Part shown: in pieces, positions 22,948 through 29,966 of the stretch
How positions within the stretch are numbered: position 1 is the stretch's first letter
Layout of the letters: each line of letters opens with the position of its first letter
Virus record (IMG/VR): IMGVR_UViG_3300042308_000219
Coordinates: 1-35,119 of that record
Source: a virus
DNA length: 35,119 nt
Strand: one strand, 5' to 3'
The notes under the pieces: model-generated
What the model was told of the DNA's origin: nothing
The model's input: only the letters and a program-made list of their open reading frames with translations
Databases searched by the model: none
Translations under genes and position numbers: made by a program

Positions 22948-23675
22948 AATCTCATGTCCTCTAATATAGATTGTACATGTGGCCATAGCCATGTGTCAAC
23001 CAATTGCTGTGATTCCGCAGTTGCATAGTGTCCACAATCAGTTTTTTTGAGCATCATACGATTGCATTCTGCGGCTGCCGATCCGGGTACAATGTTAACA
23101 ACATCCTTTAACCATTCGTATCCTGGTAATATCAATTCAGTGCTGTCAACAAACCAAGAGAAGAACACAAGAGGTTTTTTCCATTGGTCACATAGTGCTT
23201 TGATTGCCAACATGTTGTGAATAGTTTGGTAATCATAAAATCTTGTGCCTGCTACTTCTCGTAACCAAAACTTATCCAGGTCGCCCGAATCTTGTCCAGT
23301 CAGTGTATCTAACCACCGTCGGTTGTCATGTACATTCATGGTATAACAACCAATGTCTTTGTAAATGTTATTGTGACCGGGATCGTAGTAATCTCTAGGT
23401 GCAGGGATTGGATGTGCTCGATTGCCTGCTTGTATGTCCTGCCAGGTTTGTAGTCCGATTACAACTCTAGCAGGTTCTGTAAGTTGAACAATTACCAAAT
23501 CCACTTCAGGATCTTTAACAATGTCATGACACTTTTCTACATAGAATGCATTGCCAGCCCCGGCACTACATGCACGGACTAAACTGCTTTGTAAGCGGTC
23601 GCTCACATGATCCGGCCAGCTACGTCCATACTTGGTTGTGGAAAAGCTATCACCAATTGCTGCCAACTTTTTCAT
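22944..23675 (-). CDS. SGNH/GDSL-type hydrolase
   Basis: A 243-residue SGNH-superfamily protein. Block I is IGDSFS (G8-D9-S10, nucleophile Ser10), a glycine/asparagine block is SAGAGNAF, and the catalytic Asp/His pair is in TDCGHYATAES (D213, H216). Members hydrolyse esters, for example acetyl groups on polysaccharides or lipids. No signal peptide, so it acts in the cytoplasm or on the virion. I start at ATG 23673-23675, which overlaps the upstream TAA (TAATG); a TTG two codons earlier is less likely. Together with the glycosyltransferases near 30-35 kb it could be part of a glycan-modifying set, which is inference. Confidence 0.75.
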   Translation of the reverse strand: MKKLAAIGDSFSTTKYGRSWPDHVSDRLQSSLVRACSAGAGNAFYVEKCHDIVKDPEVDLVIVQLTEPARVVIGLQTWQDIQAGNRAHPIPAPRDYYDPGHNNIYKDIGCYTMNVHDNRRWLDTLTGQDSGDLDKFWLREVAGTRFYDYQTIHNMLAIKALCDQWKKPLVFFSWFVDSTELILPGYEWLKDVVNIVPGSAAAECNRMMLKKTDCGHYATAESQQLVDTWLWPHVQSILEDMRL

Positions 23676-24364
23676 TACCAACCTGCTTGGGTTAAAATCT
23701 CTTTGGCATACTCTTGATCTGCTGGGTAGTCATGAAACTTCTTGGCCCAGGCGTCACTATCAATGTATGGCCAAATCATTGCAATCTGCGATGAGTTTAA
23801 GTTGTTCAAAAACTCTTGACCAGATGCTGAGTTATAAATCACCCAGGGCGATATACGTCCAGTTGTAACTGCATGACATAGTACATTACCATTGCCGTAA
23901 CGCAAACAGTCATGTGTTGGATGTGTGGTCTTTTCACTCCAGTCAATACTGTACTCTATTGCACGGGCTAGAGCATCTGCCACAGCTTCTACCCGTAGAT
24001 AAAACAACAAGTACTCTGTGTAGATTTTGTCACTGCACCAATGATCAATTTTCTTGTTGTTCTTGAGTAACCAAGTCATAAACTGTGCAGGATTGATAGC
24101 TCGTGTGTTTACGCAATAGCGACCAAACTTTACAAAGGCTCGGTAGTACGGCGAATCACAAAAGTCCTCAAACGTTTTGAGTTTGGCTGACCCTTGTGCC
24201 ATTTCATAGAACTTGATATAGGCCTGAAAGCCCAGTTGTACACCGCGCTCACTTTGTTCCATTCGACGTCGTTTGGGCTCGCACATGTGTACTGCAATAG
24301 AGCTTTCTCTTGCAAACTCTTTCTTGCAAAACTCACATGTAAACTTACTTGTTGTCTCGGCCAT
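23675..24364 (-). CDS. Zinc-finger phage protein
   Basis: A 229-residue protein with an N-terminal zinc-finger-like motif, C10-EF-C13-x12-H26-x-C28 (FTCEFCKKEFARESSIAVHMC), followed by a basic patch (EPKRRRMEQ). The remaining 190 residues are helical with many aromatics (FVKFGRYCVNTRAINPAQFM) and match no enzyme I know. Zinc-finger proteins of this size are found among T4-like aquatic phage replication genes. Nucleic-acid binding is likely given the finger and basic patch, but the target is unknown. The start is the ATG at 24362-24364 with AGAG upstream; a TTG at 24385 would extend it further into the upstream gene. It overlaps the gp62-like gene by 20 bases. Confidence 0.7.
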   Translation of the reverse strand: MAETTSKFTCEFCKKEFARESSIAVHMCEPKRRRMEQSERGVQLGFQAYIKFYEMAQGSAKLKTFEDFCDSPYYRAFVKFGRYCVNTRAINPAQFMTWLLKNNKKIDHWCSDKIYTEYLLFYLRVEAVADALARAIEYSIDWSEKTTHPTHDCLRYGNGNVLCHAVTTGRISPWVIYNSASGQEFLNNLNSSQIAMIWPYIDSDAWAKKFHDYPADQEYAKEILTQAGW

Positions 24365-24797
24365 GTGCTCTAATGTATTGATCAAGTTCTTTTTTGGTTG
24401 TTATTGCTGCCATAACATCTATCTCGTCAGACTTGTAGTGTGGGAACAGCTCTGCCAATTGTTTTTTTATGCTGCCAACACCTGCTTCTTTTTTCTTGGG
24501 AGCAATCCAATTGTGTCTCATTGCACCTAGTCCTGGGCTCACAGTTGTGGCCATGAGCCATTGCAGTTTGCGATGTCGTGTTGAGTTGATGTTAAAGAAG
24601 TTTTTGTTCAGTCTCTCATTGGTAGCAATCACATAAAACTCTTGCAAGTCTCTTGAGCCTTCTACTGCTGATCCCCAACGTATCATGAGAAACGGTGCAA
24701 ACTTCTTGCGCTCTTCATCTGTTAACTCGTCGTAGAAATCTCTGACCTTATGATCAAACATTTTCATCTCGTTAGCAATGCTTAGTTTATCAGTCAT
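24345..24797 (-). CDS. Probable clamp-loader small subunit, gp62-like
   Basis: A 150-residue helical protein. The segment KKFAPFLMIRWGSAVEGS followed by ATNERLNKNFFNI, LQWLMATTV and MRHNWIAPKKK follows the layout I associate with T4 gp62: a PFMxNR-type helix, an NEMN-type turn and a W-K ending. gp62 bridges five-subunit gp44 rings in the sliding-clamp loader. It is smaller than T4 gp62 (187 aa), like aquatic-phage versions. No gp44 or gp45 gene is adjacent here, which weakens the call. The ATG overlaps the end of the upstream gene by 8 bases. If not gp62, it is an unassigned replication-region protein. Confidence 0.5.
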   Translation of the reverse strand: MTDKLSIANEMKMFDHKVRDFYDELTDEERKKFAPFLMIRWGSAVEGSRDLQEFYVIATNERLNKNFFNINSTRHRKLQWLMATTVSPGLGAMRHNWIAPKKKEAGVGSIKKQLAELFPHYKSDEIDVMAAITTKKELDQYIRAHGRDNK

Positions 24798-25032
24798 GTG
24801 TTTTCTTTAGATTATACAACACAAATAGTTGGTCCAACAACTCTCGCATGGCCGGATCGTGTTCACACATTTGTAGCACTTGATTTATTTCGCTACGATA
24901 TTCTCTCATAGCAATGCTTTCGCTATCAGTCCAACCCACTAACTGTCGCTTAATTTGACCCATTTCCCGAGCATAGATTCGATTGTCTACCCGCTCGTAA
25001 ATGTAAGTTGTACTTGGTTTGAGACTTCCCAT
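24790..25032 (-). CDS. Small conserved phage protein, unknown function
   Basis: An 80-residue soluble protein starting MGSLKPSTTYIYERVDNRIYARE, then a helical half (AMREYRSEINQVLQMCEHD). Similar MGSLKP-type short proteins appear in aquatic T4-like phages in my memory, always unannotated. The ATG at 25030-25032 has AAGGAAAA upstream. It lies 6 bases after the upstream gene and overlaps the gp62-like gene by 8 bases, so it belongs to the uvsW-to-polymerase-like transcript. No motif indicates function. Confidence 0.7.
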   Translation of the reverse strand: MGSLKPSTTYIYERVDNRIYAREMGQIKRQLVGWTDSESIAMREYRSEINQVLQMCEHDPAMRELLDQLFVLYNLKKTHD

Positions 25033-25038
25033 TTTTCC

Positions 25039-25539
25039 TTACCAGGCCTTGTTATAATCCACAATTTCACAGTTACGACTAATGTCTTTGACAAAGTACA
25101 CACACTCAGGCTCGGCGCCATCAGTAATTGGCACCGCTAGCATTTGACCATTTTTAAGTTTAGGAGCATACCATGATACTTCATGATACACATCTAAAAT
25201 TTCAATGTCCGGAAAACTAGGGCGGAAACTGGTCAATGGATTAAACTGAAATACCTTGAACCCACGATCGTTGATTGATGTCAGAGGCAACACTTCTAAG
25301 TCACCAATCTCAGGTTCGCCAATTAGCACTTGCCAGTCCATGGGCATCTTGATTGTGTTATCGCCTATGCGTAATACCAGTGCCGGACTGTTAAAGCTCT
25401 CTAAAAAGATCAACGGAATAAAGTGATAGTCAGGATCTGCTGGATTAGAGTTATCTAGTATAGCAAACCTCATGTCATCCACCTCTTCAGGCAAGTGGTC
25501 AAGGTCATAGTGTTGATTGTCTAGTGTTAGTATTCGCAT
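25039..25539 (-). CDS. Conserved phage protein, unknown function
   Basis: A 166-residue acidic beta-rich protein (MRILTLDNQHYDLDHLPEEV, PMDWQVLIGEPEIGDLEVLP, DVYHEVSWYAPKLKNGQML). It resembles unassigned proteins beside replication genes of marine T4-like phages, as I recall. No catalytic motif, signal or membrane segment. A promoter with TTGACT and TAATAT separated by 17 bases lies in the 37-base gap after uvsW, with only six bases between the -10 box and the ATG and no ribosome-binding site, so a leaderless start is predicted. Confidence 0.7.
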   Translation of the reverse strand: MRILTLDNQHYDLDHLPEEVDDMRFAILDNSNPADPDYHFIPLIFLESFNSPALVLRIGDNTIKMPMDWQVLIGEPEIGDLEVLPLTSINDRGFKVFQFNPLTSFRPSFPDIEILDVYHEVSWYAPKLKNGQMLAVPITDGAEPECVYFVKDISRNCEIVDYNKAW

Positions 25540-25545
25540 AGTAGT

Positions 25546-25574
25546 ATATTACAGTATTTCGTAGTAGAAGTCAA
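25546..25574 (-). promoter_or_regulatory. Sigma70-like promoter, leaderless geometry
   Basis: On the minus strand: -35 TTGACT (25569-25574), a 17-base spacer, -10 TAATAT (25546-25551), six bases (ACTACT), then the ATG at 25539. It fits exactly between the uvsW stop and the next gene. Confidence 0.65.
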
Positions 25575-25576
25575 GT

Positions 25577-27046
25577 TTATTTGATCTTCATCCACTCTAA
25601 TTTTTCTACTGAGAACGGATAGTTGGCTTCCTTGTAGAATTGTTTGCGTTTGGTTAGATGTCGTTTGGCAAACTTACATGTTGATGTTATGTCCCAGATC
25701 TGTACATGGTCTTTGTCTTCTGCTTTACGTATGCCACGACCAATTGACTGTATAACACGCACAAAACTCTTGCCCGGTTCAATAAGCACTAGATTAAAAA
25801 TACGTGGAATGTTAATACCCACAGCAGCCACGCCATATGTGGCCACAATGATTTTGCCTGTTGCTTCGGCCACTTCGTCATATTCATCTTGTCTGGCTTT
25901 TGCTTTGGTTGCGCCACTCACAAACACAGCACCGTCGCCCAGTCGTTCTACCAATTGCCTGCCACATTCTGTTCTGTCTACTAACACAAGTGTGTTGCCT
26001 GTTTCGTTAACCCTGCGCACAAGGTCTGCCATGGTATCCAATCTACCCGATTCTTCCAGCAGGTATTTAAGCTCACTTTGATAGTTTGAGTATTCCACAT
26101 GATCCACCAACTGCACAATGTTAACATGACACTGCGCCAGCACACCACGATCCTGTAGTTCACTTGCACTGAGTTTACTAACAACAGGGCCAAGACCAAC
26201 TAGTAATGCCTGGCTCTCAAACTTCTCTTTGGGTATGGTTCCGGTCAGGCCCCAACGAATTGGCACTCTAGCCATGATGCCTGTTAGCAAGGTTTTGAGT
26301 GCATCTGCTTTGGCCATGTGTACTTCATCCACAATAACACACACCACATCTTCCATGAAGTCCTGTATGGTAAATTTTGCTGTGCCTTCTTTTGAATCTT
26401 TAAGCAGGTTATTTAGACTTTGCCAAGTACAGATAGTATGTGTCTTGCCGTAGTCTTTCCTATCACCAAAATACACACCAACATCCAGCCCCAAGTTAAC
26501 ATAGTCTTTTTCTGTTTGTGTTACCAAGCTCTTGTTGGGCACAATTACAATTGATCTACCATAAGGTTGTACGTTCCAACTCAAGGCTGCTGTCATGATA
26601 GTCTTGCCTGCACCTGTGGCCACTTCTTGTATGCATTGCGGATTCTGCAAGTAGTTGTTGATGATCTCTACTTGGTAATCTCGCAACACAATGGGTTCAC
26701 CCTCTTGTGGGTGTCCTTTGGGCCATAGTGTGCCAGAAAATGTATCTTCCTTCATCAACGCAAACTCAAATGTAGTTGAATACTCGCGCTGGTCATCTAG
26801 TTCAATGTCGTAGTTGTACTGTTCTAAGATAGGAATAATCTCAGGCAACAGATTGGTGTATGTGCTACCACCAAGTTGGAAGTAGGCAATCTTGCCATCC
26901 CACCTCCCAAGTCTCACAGCAGGCAAATACCTTGCTGCCGGATTCTCGTACTTAAAAGTATTAACCAGTTTTTTACGCACATCCAAATCAAGCCCTTCTA
27001 GTTTGATATTGACTTCGTCACGTATTTGTATTGTGCATTGTTTCAT
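25577..27046 (-). CDS. uvsW: ATP-dependent helicase UvsW
   Basis: A 489-residue superfamily 2 helicase (T4 UvsW is 503 aa). In T4 it branch-migrates recombination intermediates and unwinds R-loops, switching replication from origin- to recombination-dependent. The N-terminal DNA-binding part is residues 1-110. Helicase motifs are Walker A ATGAGKT at 143-149, DEVH at 240-243 (motif II), LTGT at 267-270 (motif III) and QSIGRGIRK at 432-440 (motif VI). The ATG overlaps the upstream TGA stop (ATGA). It is followed by an independent promoter for the next gene. Confident by motif order and N-terminal similarity (LGRWDGKIAYF). Confidence 0.95.
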   Translation of the reverse strand: MKQCTIQIRDEVNIKLEGLDLDVRKKLVNTFKYENPAARYLPAVRLGRWDGKIAYFQLGGSTYTNLLPEIIPILEQYNYDIELDDQREYSTTFEFALMKEDTFSGTLWPKGHPQEGEPIVLRDYQVEIINNYLQNPQCIQEVATGAGKTIMTAALSWNVQPYGRSIVIVPNKSLVTQTEKDYVNLGLDVGVYFGDRKDYGKTHTICTWQSLNNLLKDSKEGTAKFTIQDFMEDVVCVIVDEVHMAKADALKTLLTGIMARVPIRWGLTGTIPKEKFESQALLVGLGPVVSKLSASELQDRGVLAQCHVNIVQLVDHVEYSNYQSELKYLLEESGRLDTMADLVRRVNETGNTLVLVDRTECGRQLVERLGDGAVFVSGATKAKARQDEYDEVAEATGKIIVATYGVAAVGINIPRIFNLVLIEPGKSFVRVIQSIGRGIRKAEDKDHVQIWDITSTCKFAKRHLTKRKQFYKEANYPFSVEKLEWMKIK

Positions 27047-27906
27047 TCTATAGTTACTCTGTTTACGTGCTGGCGGCGGGCAATCTCTTTTAGCAAGGTG
27101 CTACGAGACACAGTCTCTTCTAGTTCTGCCAGTGGAAAGCGTAGCGGTAGTGCTCTTGTATTATACACGTTTTCTATGTCGCGAGCAAGGAAAAAGTCTT
27201 GATGTGCCTGAACGTATTTTGCCATGCTGGACAATTTGGTTTCTAGGTCTCTATCGTAAAATGCCACATTGAAATCGGCACTGTAGTGATCAAACGGACA
27301 AAACGCATCATCGCCAATGTATTGGTCATTATCATGTGCAAGGTCCTCTACAGTTTTGCCTATCTCAGCATAGTTCAAATACACAGTACCAAACTTGATA
27401 CGCATGGTTCCGTGTTGCCGTTGTAGTGTTGTGCTAAGTTGATGCGTCTTGGGCATGCCATACCATGTGCATACAAATCTATGCGGGTTGGTTCCTAGTA
27501 TGCCTTCACAACGATGTACAGCCAAGTTTAAATTAGCCAAAGCTTCTTGAACCGGTACTGGCGCACTATGCCAGAATCTTGTGTTTTGTTGATCTAACAA
27601 TCCGTGATACTGTTCAAAAATGTTGTGCATGTAGTTTAAACAATTTTGATCAAATGTAAACTTGCGACGTATGATGTACTCATAGGAGTTTATGGTTTCG
27701 ATACATTGTTCAATCGAGGCAATGGCACGGGCAGTTTCTTCTGCAGGTGTGCCAAACCCATAAAATCTATCTGGATGATCCAAAGGCCATTGGTCACGCT
27801 GACGCATCCGCTCTAGCCACAACTGAGTTATGGGATTGTCTAGTAACCGGAATTGTAGTGTGAGGTCAGAGTCATGGCCTAACTCAATGAGCAAGTGTTG
27901 AGGCAT
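27043..27906 (-). CDS. Conserved phage protein, unknown function
   Basis: A 287-residue protein without recognised motifs. It is rich in His, Tyr and Trp (FDHYSADFNVAFYDRDL, RFVCTWYGMPKTHQL), predicted alpha/beta, cytoplasmic. It directly precedes and overlaps uvsW (ATGA), so it may act with replication or recombination genes. A near-consensus sigma70 promoter (TTGACT, 17 bases, TATACT) ends six bases before the ATG, with no ribosome-binding site between; the transcript would begin at or beside the start codon. The stop-codon context and the absence of another in-frame ATG before residue 34 support this start. Confidence 0.7.
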   Translation of the reverse strand: MPQHLLIELGHDSDLTLQFRLLDNPITQLWLERMRQRDQWPLDHPDRFYGFGTPAEETARAIASIEQCIETINSYEYIIRRKFTFDQNCLNYMHNIFEQYHGLLDQQNTRFWHSAPVPVQEALANLNLAVHRCEGILGTNPHRFVCTWYGMPKTHQLSTTLQRQHGTMRIKFGTVYLNYAEIGKTVEDLAHDNDQYIGDDAFCPFDHYSADFNVAFYDRDLETKLSSMAKYVQAHQDFFLARDIENVYNTRALPLRFPLAELEETVSRSTLLKEIARRQHVNRVTIE

Positions 27907-27912
27907 AATAAC

Positions 27913-27941
27913 AGTATATACTTATCACTGCAAAAAGTCAA
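27913..27941 (-). promoter_or_regulatory. Sigma70-type promoter, leaderless geometry, upstream of uvsW operon
   Basis: On the minus strand: -35 TTGACT (27936-27941), a 17-base spacer, -10 TATACT (27913-27918), six bases (GTTATT), then the ATG at 27906. The -35 box overlaps the T-run of the terminator just upstream, so termination and re-initiation are packed together. Confidence 0.75.
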
Positions 27942-27971
27942 AAAGACAGGTACCTTTTTTAAGGGTACCTG
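27935..27971 (-). terminator. Rho-independent terminator after the AAA+ ATPase unit
   Basis: On the minus strand CAGGTACC, a 9-base loop, GGTACCTG (27947-27971), then TCTTTTTGACTTTTT. The stem is 8 bp and perfectly paired. It ends the transcript from the AAA+ ATPase and small downstream gene. Confidence 0.8.
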
Positions 27972-27979
27972 CCATAAAG

Positions 27980-28007
27980 CCTGGGCCGGAGCCAACCAAT
28001 GCCCAGG
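27980..28007. other. Second hairpin in the intergenic region
   Basis: Inverted repeat CCTGGGC (27980-27986) and GCCCAGG (28001-28007) with a 14-base loop, 8 bases from the terminator stem. On the minus strand it lies between the small gene at 28027 and the terminator. It has no T-run on that strand, so it may protect the mRNA 3' end or form part of a compound terminator. The 120 bases from 27907 to 28026 hold only these hairpins and the promoter. Confidence 0.5.
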
Positions 28008-28026
28008 AAAAAGGAAACAAAATGAA

Positions 28027-28128
28027 CTAACCAACTACTACTCGAAAACCCTGTTGCTCCTGTTCGTCTGCCTCATACTGGGTATCCACAGCAAATAGGA
28101 ATAAGTCACCATCATAAATTTTATACAT
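28027..28128 (-). CDS. Very small phage protein downstream of AAA+ ATPase
   Basis: A 33-codon reading frame (MYKIYDGDLFLFAVDTQYEA, then an acidic DEQEQQ stretch and GFRVVVG) beginning 2 bases after the ATPase stop and ending TAG. Codon content is protein-like (strongly patterned beta-strand then acidic helix), and no other gene claims the space. A GAAGAG sequence 9 bases upstream could serve as a weak ribosome-binding site, or translation may be coupled. It lies before the hairpins and terminator, so it is within the transcript. Function unknown. Confidence 0.5.
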   Translation of the reverse strand: MYKIYDGDLFLFAVDTQYEADEQEQQGFRVVVG

Positions 28129-28130
28129 AA

Positions 28131-29153
28131 TTAGGCACTCTTCATACATGTTGTCTCTGACATGCGCTTCCAGTTGTTGGGAAAGCTCTTGCGTAAGTCT
28201 GCAATCTTGAGCGCCATTCGCAAGGATACCTCACGCAGGCGTTCTTTGTTGGCATGCATAAAGTCAATAATGTCATCTTGTGCATACTCATTAAAGTCGT
28301 AGTCTGCAAACAACACGCCATCTTTGGCAATCTGTTTGATACGCAACAACTTGTCACGCATGGTGTCCAAGGTCAAGTCCAGATAGTGACAACGTGACTG
28401 CAAGGCATCCAAGTGGTCCCGCAATTTTTGAGACTTCATCTTGTCAAACTTCAAATTTGTGATAAAGATAACGCTACCTTTAAACTCAAAACGGTCTGGG
28501 ATGCCCTCACGGCGCAAGGCACTGCTCTCTGACAGCCAGCTAATGACACGTTTCTTGCCTGAGTCCAAGGCACCCTTGAGCAAGTTAAGAGCAACGTCAT
28601 CTAACAAGATGCTGTCACAGTCATCAAACACGACTACACTGTTGGCGTCACTGTATTTGTACAGGGTTTGGTACAGGCCAATAGGAGTGGCACTGCCTTT
28701 AACTACCTCTGCACGGAGTCGCTTGCCTGCCAACTTGTCAAACAAGCAGGCTTTCTCAATCTCTGTCTCGACGCCGTAGCTCTTGCCCACACCCGGAGGG
28801 CCGCTCACAATCATAGCACGGATGTCGCCTGTTACTGTGGCCTTTGTCATCTCGTGCAAGATGTCAAAACGCTCACGGATACGATCCATGGCCTCGTCAT
28901 CTGTCTCAACTACTGTGGGCTTCTCAAAATGTACTGTATTGTCTTGCACGGCATCTCCTGTTACATATTCAAAATTTTGGATGGAATCTACCTTGATACG
29001 CACGGTATCTGGGCAGTTGGGAAAGTTACCATCATTTTTGACAGTAACATAATTGCCTTTGGCGCCAGAGGCGTAGCCTGACACTAAAGTAAAAGCAATA
29101 TTGCAGACGGGCTTGTTACGATACTCGCCCTTAATAATACGAATGGCACTCAT
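28131..29153 (-). CDS. AAA+ ATPase, phage type
   Basis: A 340-residue AAA+ ATPase. The N-terminal 80 residues (SAIRIIKGEYRNKPVCNIAF, GAKGNYVTVKNDG) form a beta-rich non-ATPase region. Walker A is GPPGVGKS at 118-125 and Walker B is VVVFDDCD at 173-180, followed by a sensor-1-like strand VIFITNL. The C-terminal part carries the AAA lid helices (EVSLRMALKIADLRK). It resembles unassigned AAA ATPases carried by many aquatic T4-like phages rather than the clamp loader gp44. The ATG has AAGGAG upstream and its own near-consensus promoter at 29184-29212, so it is an early gene. Confidence 0.85.
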   Translation of the reverse strand: MSAIRIIKGEYRNKPVCNIAFTLVSGYASGAKGNYVTVKNDGNFPNCPDTVRIKVDSIQNFEYVTGDAVQDNTVHFEKPTVVETDDEAMDRIRERFDILHEMTKATVTGDIRAMIVSGPPGVGKSYGVETEIEKACLFDKLAGKRLRAEVVKGSATPIGLYQTLYKYSDANSVVVFDDCDSILLDDVALNLLKGALDSGKKRVISWLSESSALRREGIPDRFEFKGSVIFITNLKFDKMKSQKLRDHLDALQSRCHYLDLTLDTMRDKLLRIKQIAKDGVLFADYDFNEYAQDDIIDFMHANKERLREVSLRMALKIADLRKSFPNNWKRMSETTCMKSA

Positions 29154-29183
29154 GGTTGGCTCCTTGTTGTGCGTTAAAATTAA

Positions 29184-29212
29184 ATTATAGCAGAAGTCGA
29201 ATTAAGCGTCAA
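29184..29212 (-). promoter_or_regulatory. Sigma70 early promoter with extended -10
   Basis: On the minus strand: -35 TTGACG (29207-29212), 17-base spacer ending TGC, -10 TATAAT (29184-29189). The TGC just before the -10 makes an extended -10. The -35 lies in the last codons (Val-Asp-Ala) of the upstream gene. Confidence 0.85.
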
Positions 29213-29600
29213 CCTTGACAGCCTCAATTCCGAACTGTTCGAGCAACACGGCGCGGCAGGCATCTACGGTGCGTTTGGTTACCACTACCTTGCCACCTAG
29301 GAATCCCACATAGAGATTTCTGTGTGCTACAAACTTGATCTCGCCGTCTGCACCTGTGTGCTTTTGGCGAGCGGTGGGCTTGGCCACTGTCTTAGCAGGT
29401 GCCTTTGTGGGCTTTTCTGCTTTGGCAGGCACTGCCGCGGGCATTGGTGCTACCGACTTAGGTGCGGCATTGACAATGCCATGCTTCTTGTCATACTTGG
29501 CAATCTCTGCTGGAGTCTTGCCCCAGGTAGCTAACAGACGTTTGACTTCTGTACCGGGCAGTTGATTCCAGTGGATGATCTTGTCAGTCCAGTTTTGCAT
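29202..29600 (-). CDS. Small basic phage protein with Ala/Pro/Lys linker
   Basis: A 132-residue protein: an N-terminal helical part (WNQLPGTEVKRLLATWGKTPAEI), a low-complexity Pro/Ala/Lys linker (residues about 48-80, with repeated PAKAEKPTKAP-type units), and a C-terminal beta-rich domain (KFVAHRNLYVGFLGGKVVVTK). The linker joins two small domains and gives a net basic charge, compatible with nucleic-acid contact, though no known motif is present. ATG preceded by AAGGAG, with a near-consensus promoter at 29631-29659, so it should be an early gene. Unknown function. Confidence 0.7.
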   Translation of the reverse strand: MQNWTDKIIHWNQLPGTEVKRLLATWGKTPAEIAKYDKKHGIVNAAPKSVAPMPAAVPAKAEKPTKAPAKTVAKPTARQKHTGADGEIKFVAHRNLYVGFLGGKVVVTKRTVDACRAVLLEQFGIEAVKVDA

Positions 29601-29630
29601 CTTTGGCTCCTTTTTAATTACTATACAAGT

Positions 29631-29659
29631 ATTATAGCAGTTTGGGATTTAATGGTCAA
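29631..29659 (-). promoter_or_regulatory. Sigma70 early promoter with extended -10
   Basis: On the minus strand: -35 TTGACC (29654-29659), 17-base spacer ending TGC, -10 TATAAT (29631-29636). The spacer contains TAAATCCCA, also found in the promoter at 29934-29962. Confidence 0.85.
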
Positions 29660-29693
29660 ATGGTAAAATGTAGCTTTTTTACAACAAAACTGC

Positions 29694-29903
29694 TTATTTT
29701 TTAAGCACTTCGTAAAAACGCTGGTTGATAATGTCCATTTCCTCTTTGGAAACGTAGAAATCTGTAGTGGGATCGTAGTAGGCACCCTCTTTGTTGTCAT
29801 AATACAACACTTGACCAGAGAAGTTAAACGGGCCTTCAAGGCCTTTACGTGGCTCGTACTTGGTACGCATCATGTCTGTAGTGTCAACAACCTTGTAACC
29901 CAT
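29694..29903 (-). CDS. Small early phage protein, unknown function
   Basis: A 69-residue protein (MGYKVVDTTDMMRTKYEPRK, then FNFSGQVLYYDNKEGAYYDP and a helical end) with no motif I recognise. The ATG has AAGGAG upstream and its own near-consensus promoter at 29934-29962, an independent early unit like its two neighbours. Such small singly-promoted early genes in T4-like phages often encode host-takeover proteins; that is inference from position only. Confidence 0.7.
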   Translation of the reverse strand: MGYKVVDTTDMMRTKYEPRKGLEGPFNFSGQVLYYDNKEGAYYDPTTDFYVSKEEMDIINQRFYEVLKK

Positions 29904-29933
29904 TTTGGACTCCTTATTTCTTACAATACTTCT

Positions 29934-29962
29934 ATTGTAGCAAAATGGGATTTATCGGTCAA
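29934..29962 (-). promoter_or_regulatory. Sigma70 early promoter with extended -10
   Basis: On the minus strand: -35 TTGACC (29957-29962), 17-base spacer containing TAAATCCCA and ending TGC, -10 TACAAT (29934-29939). It is the third member of the early-promoter set between 29.1 and 30.0 kb. Confidence 0.82.
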
Positions 29963-29966
29963 CCGT

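Noticed and set aside
28131-29153. Clamp-loader large subunit gp44
   Set aside because: Walker motifs are present, but the beta-rich N-terminal region and lack of gp45/gp62 neighbours do not fit; called a general AAA+ ATPase.
29640-29710. Possible terminator after the gene at 29694 (GCTTA...TAAGC)
   Set aside because: The stem is only five A/T-rich pairs with an all-A loop and a poor T-run.
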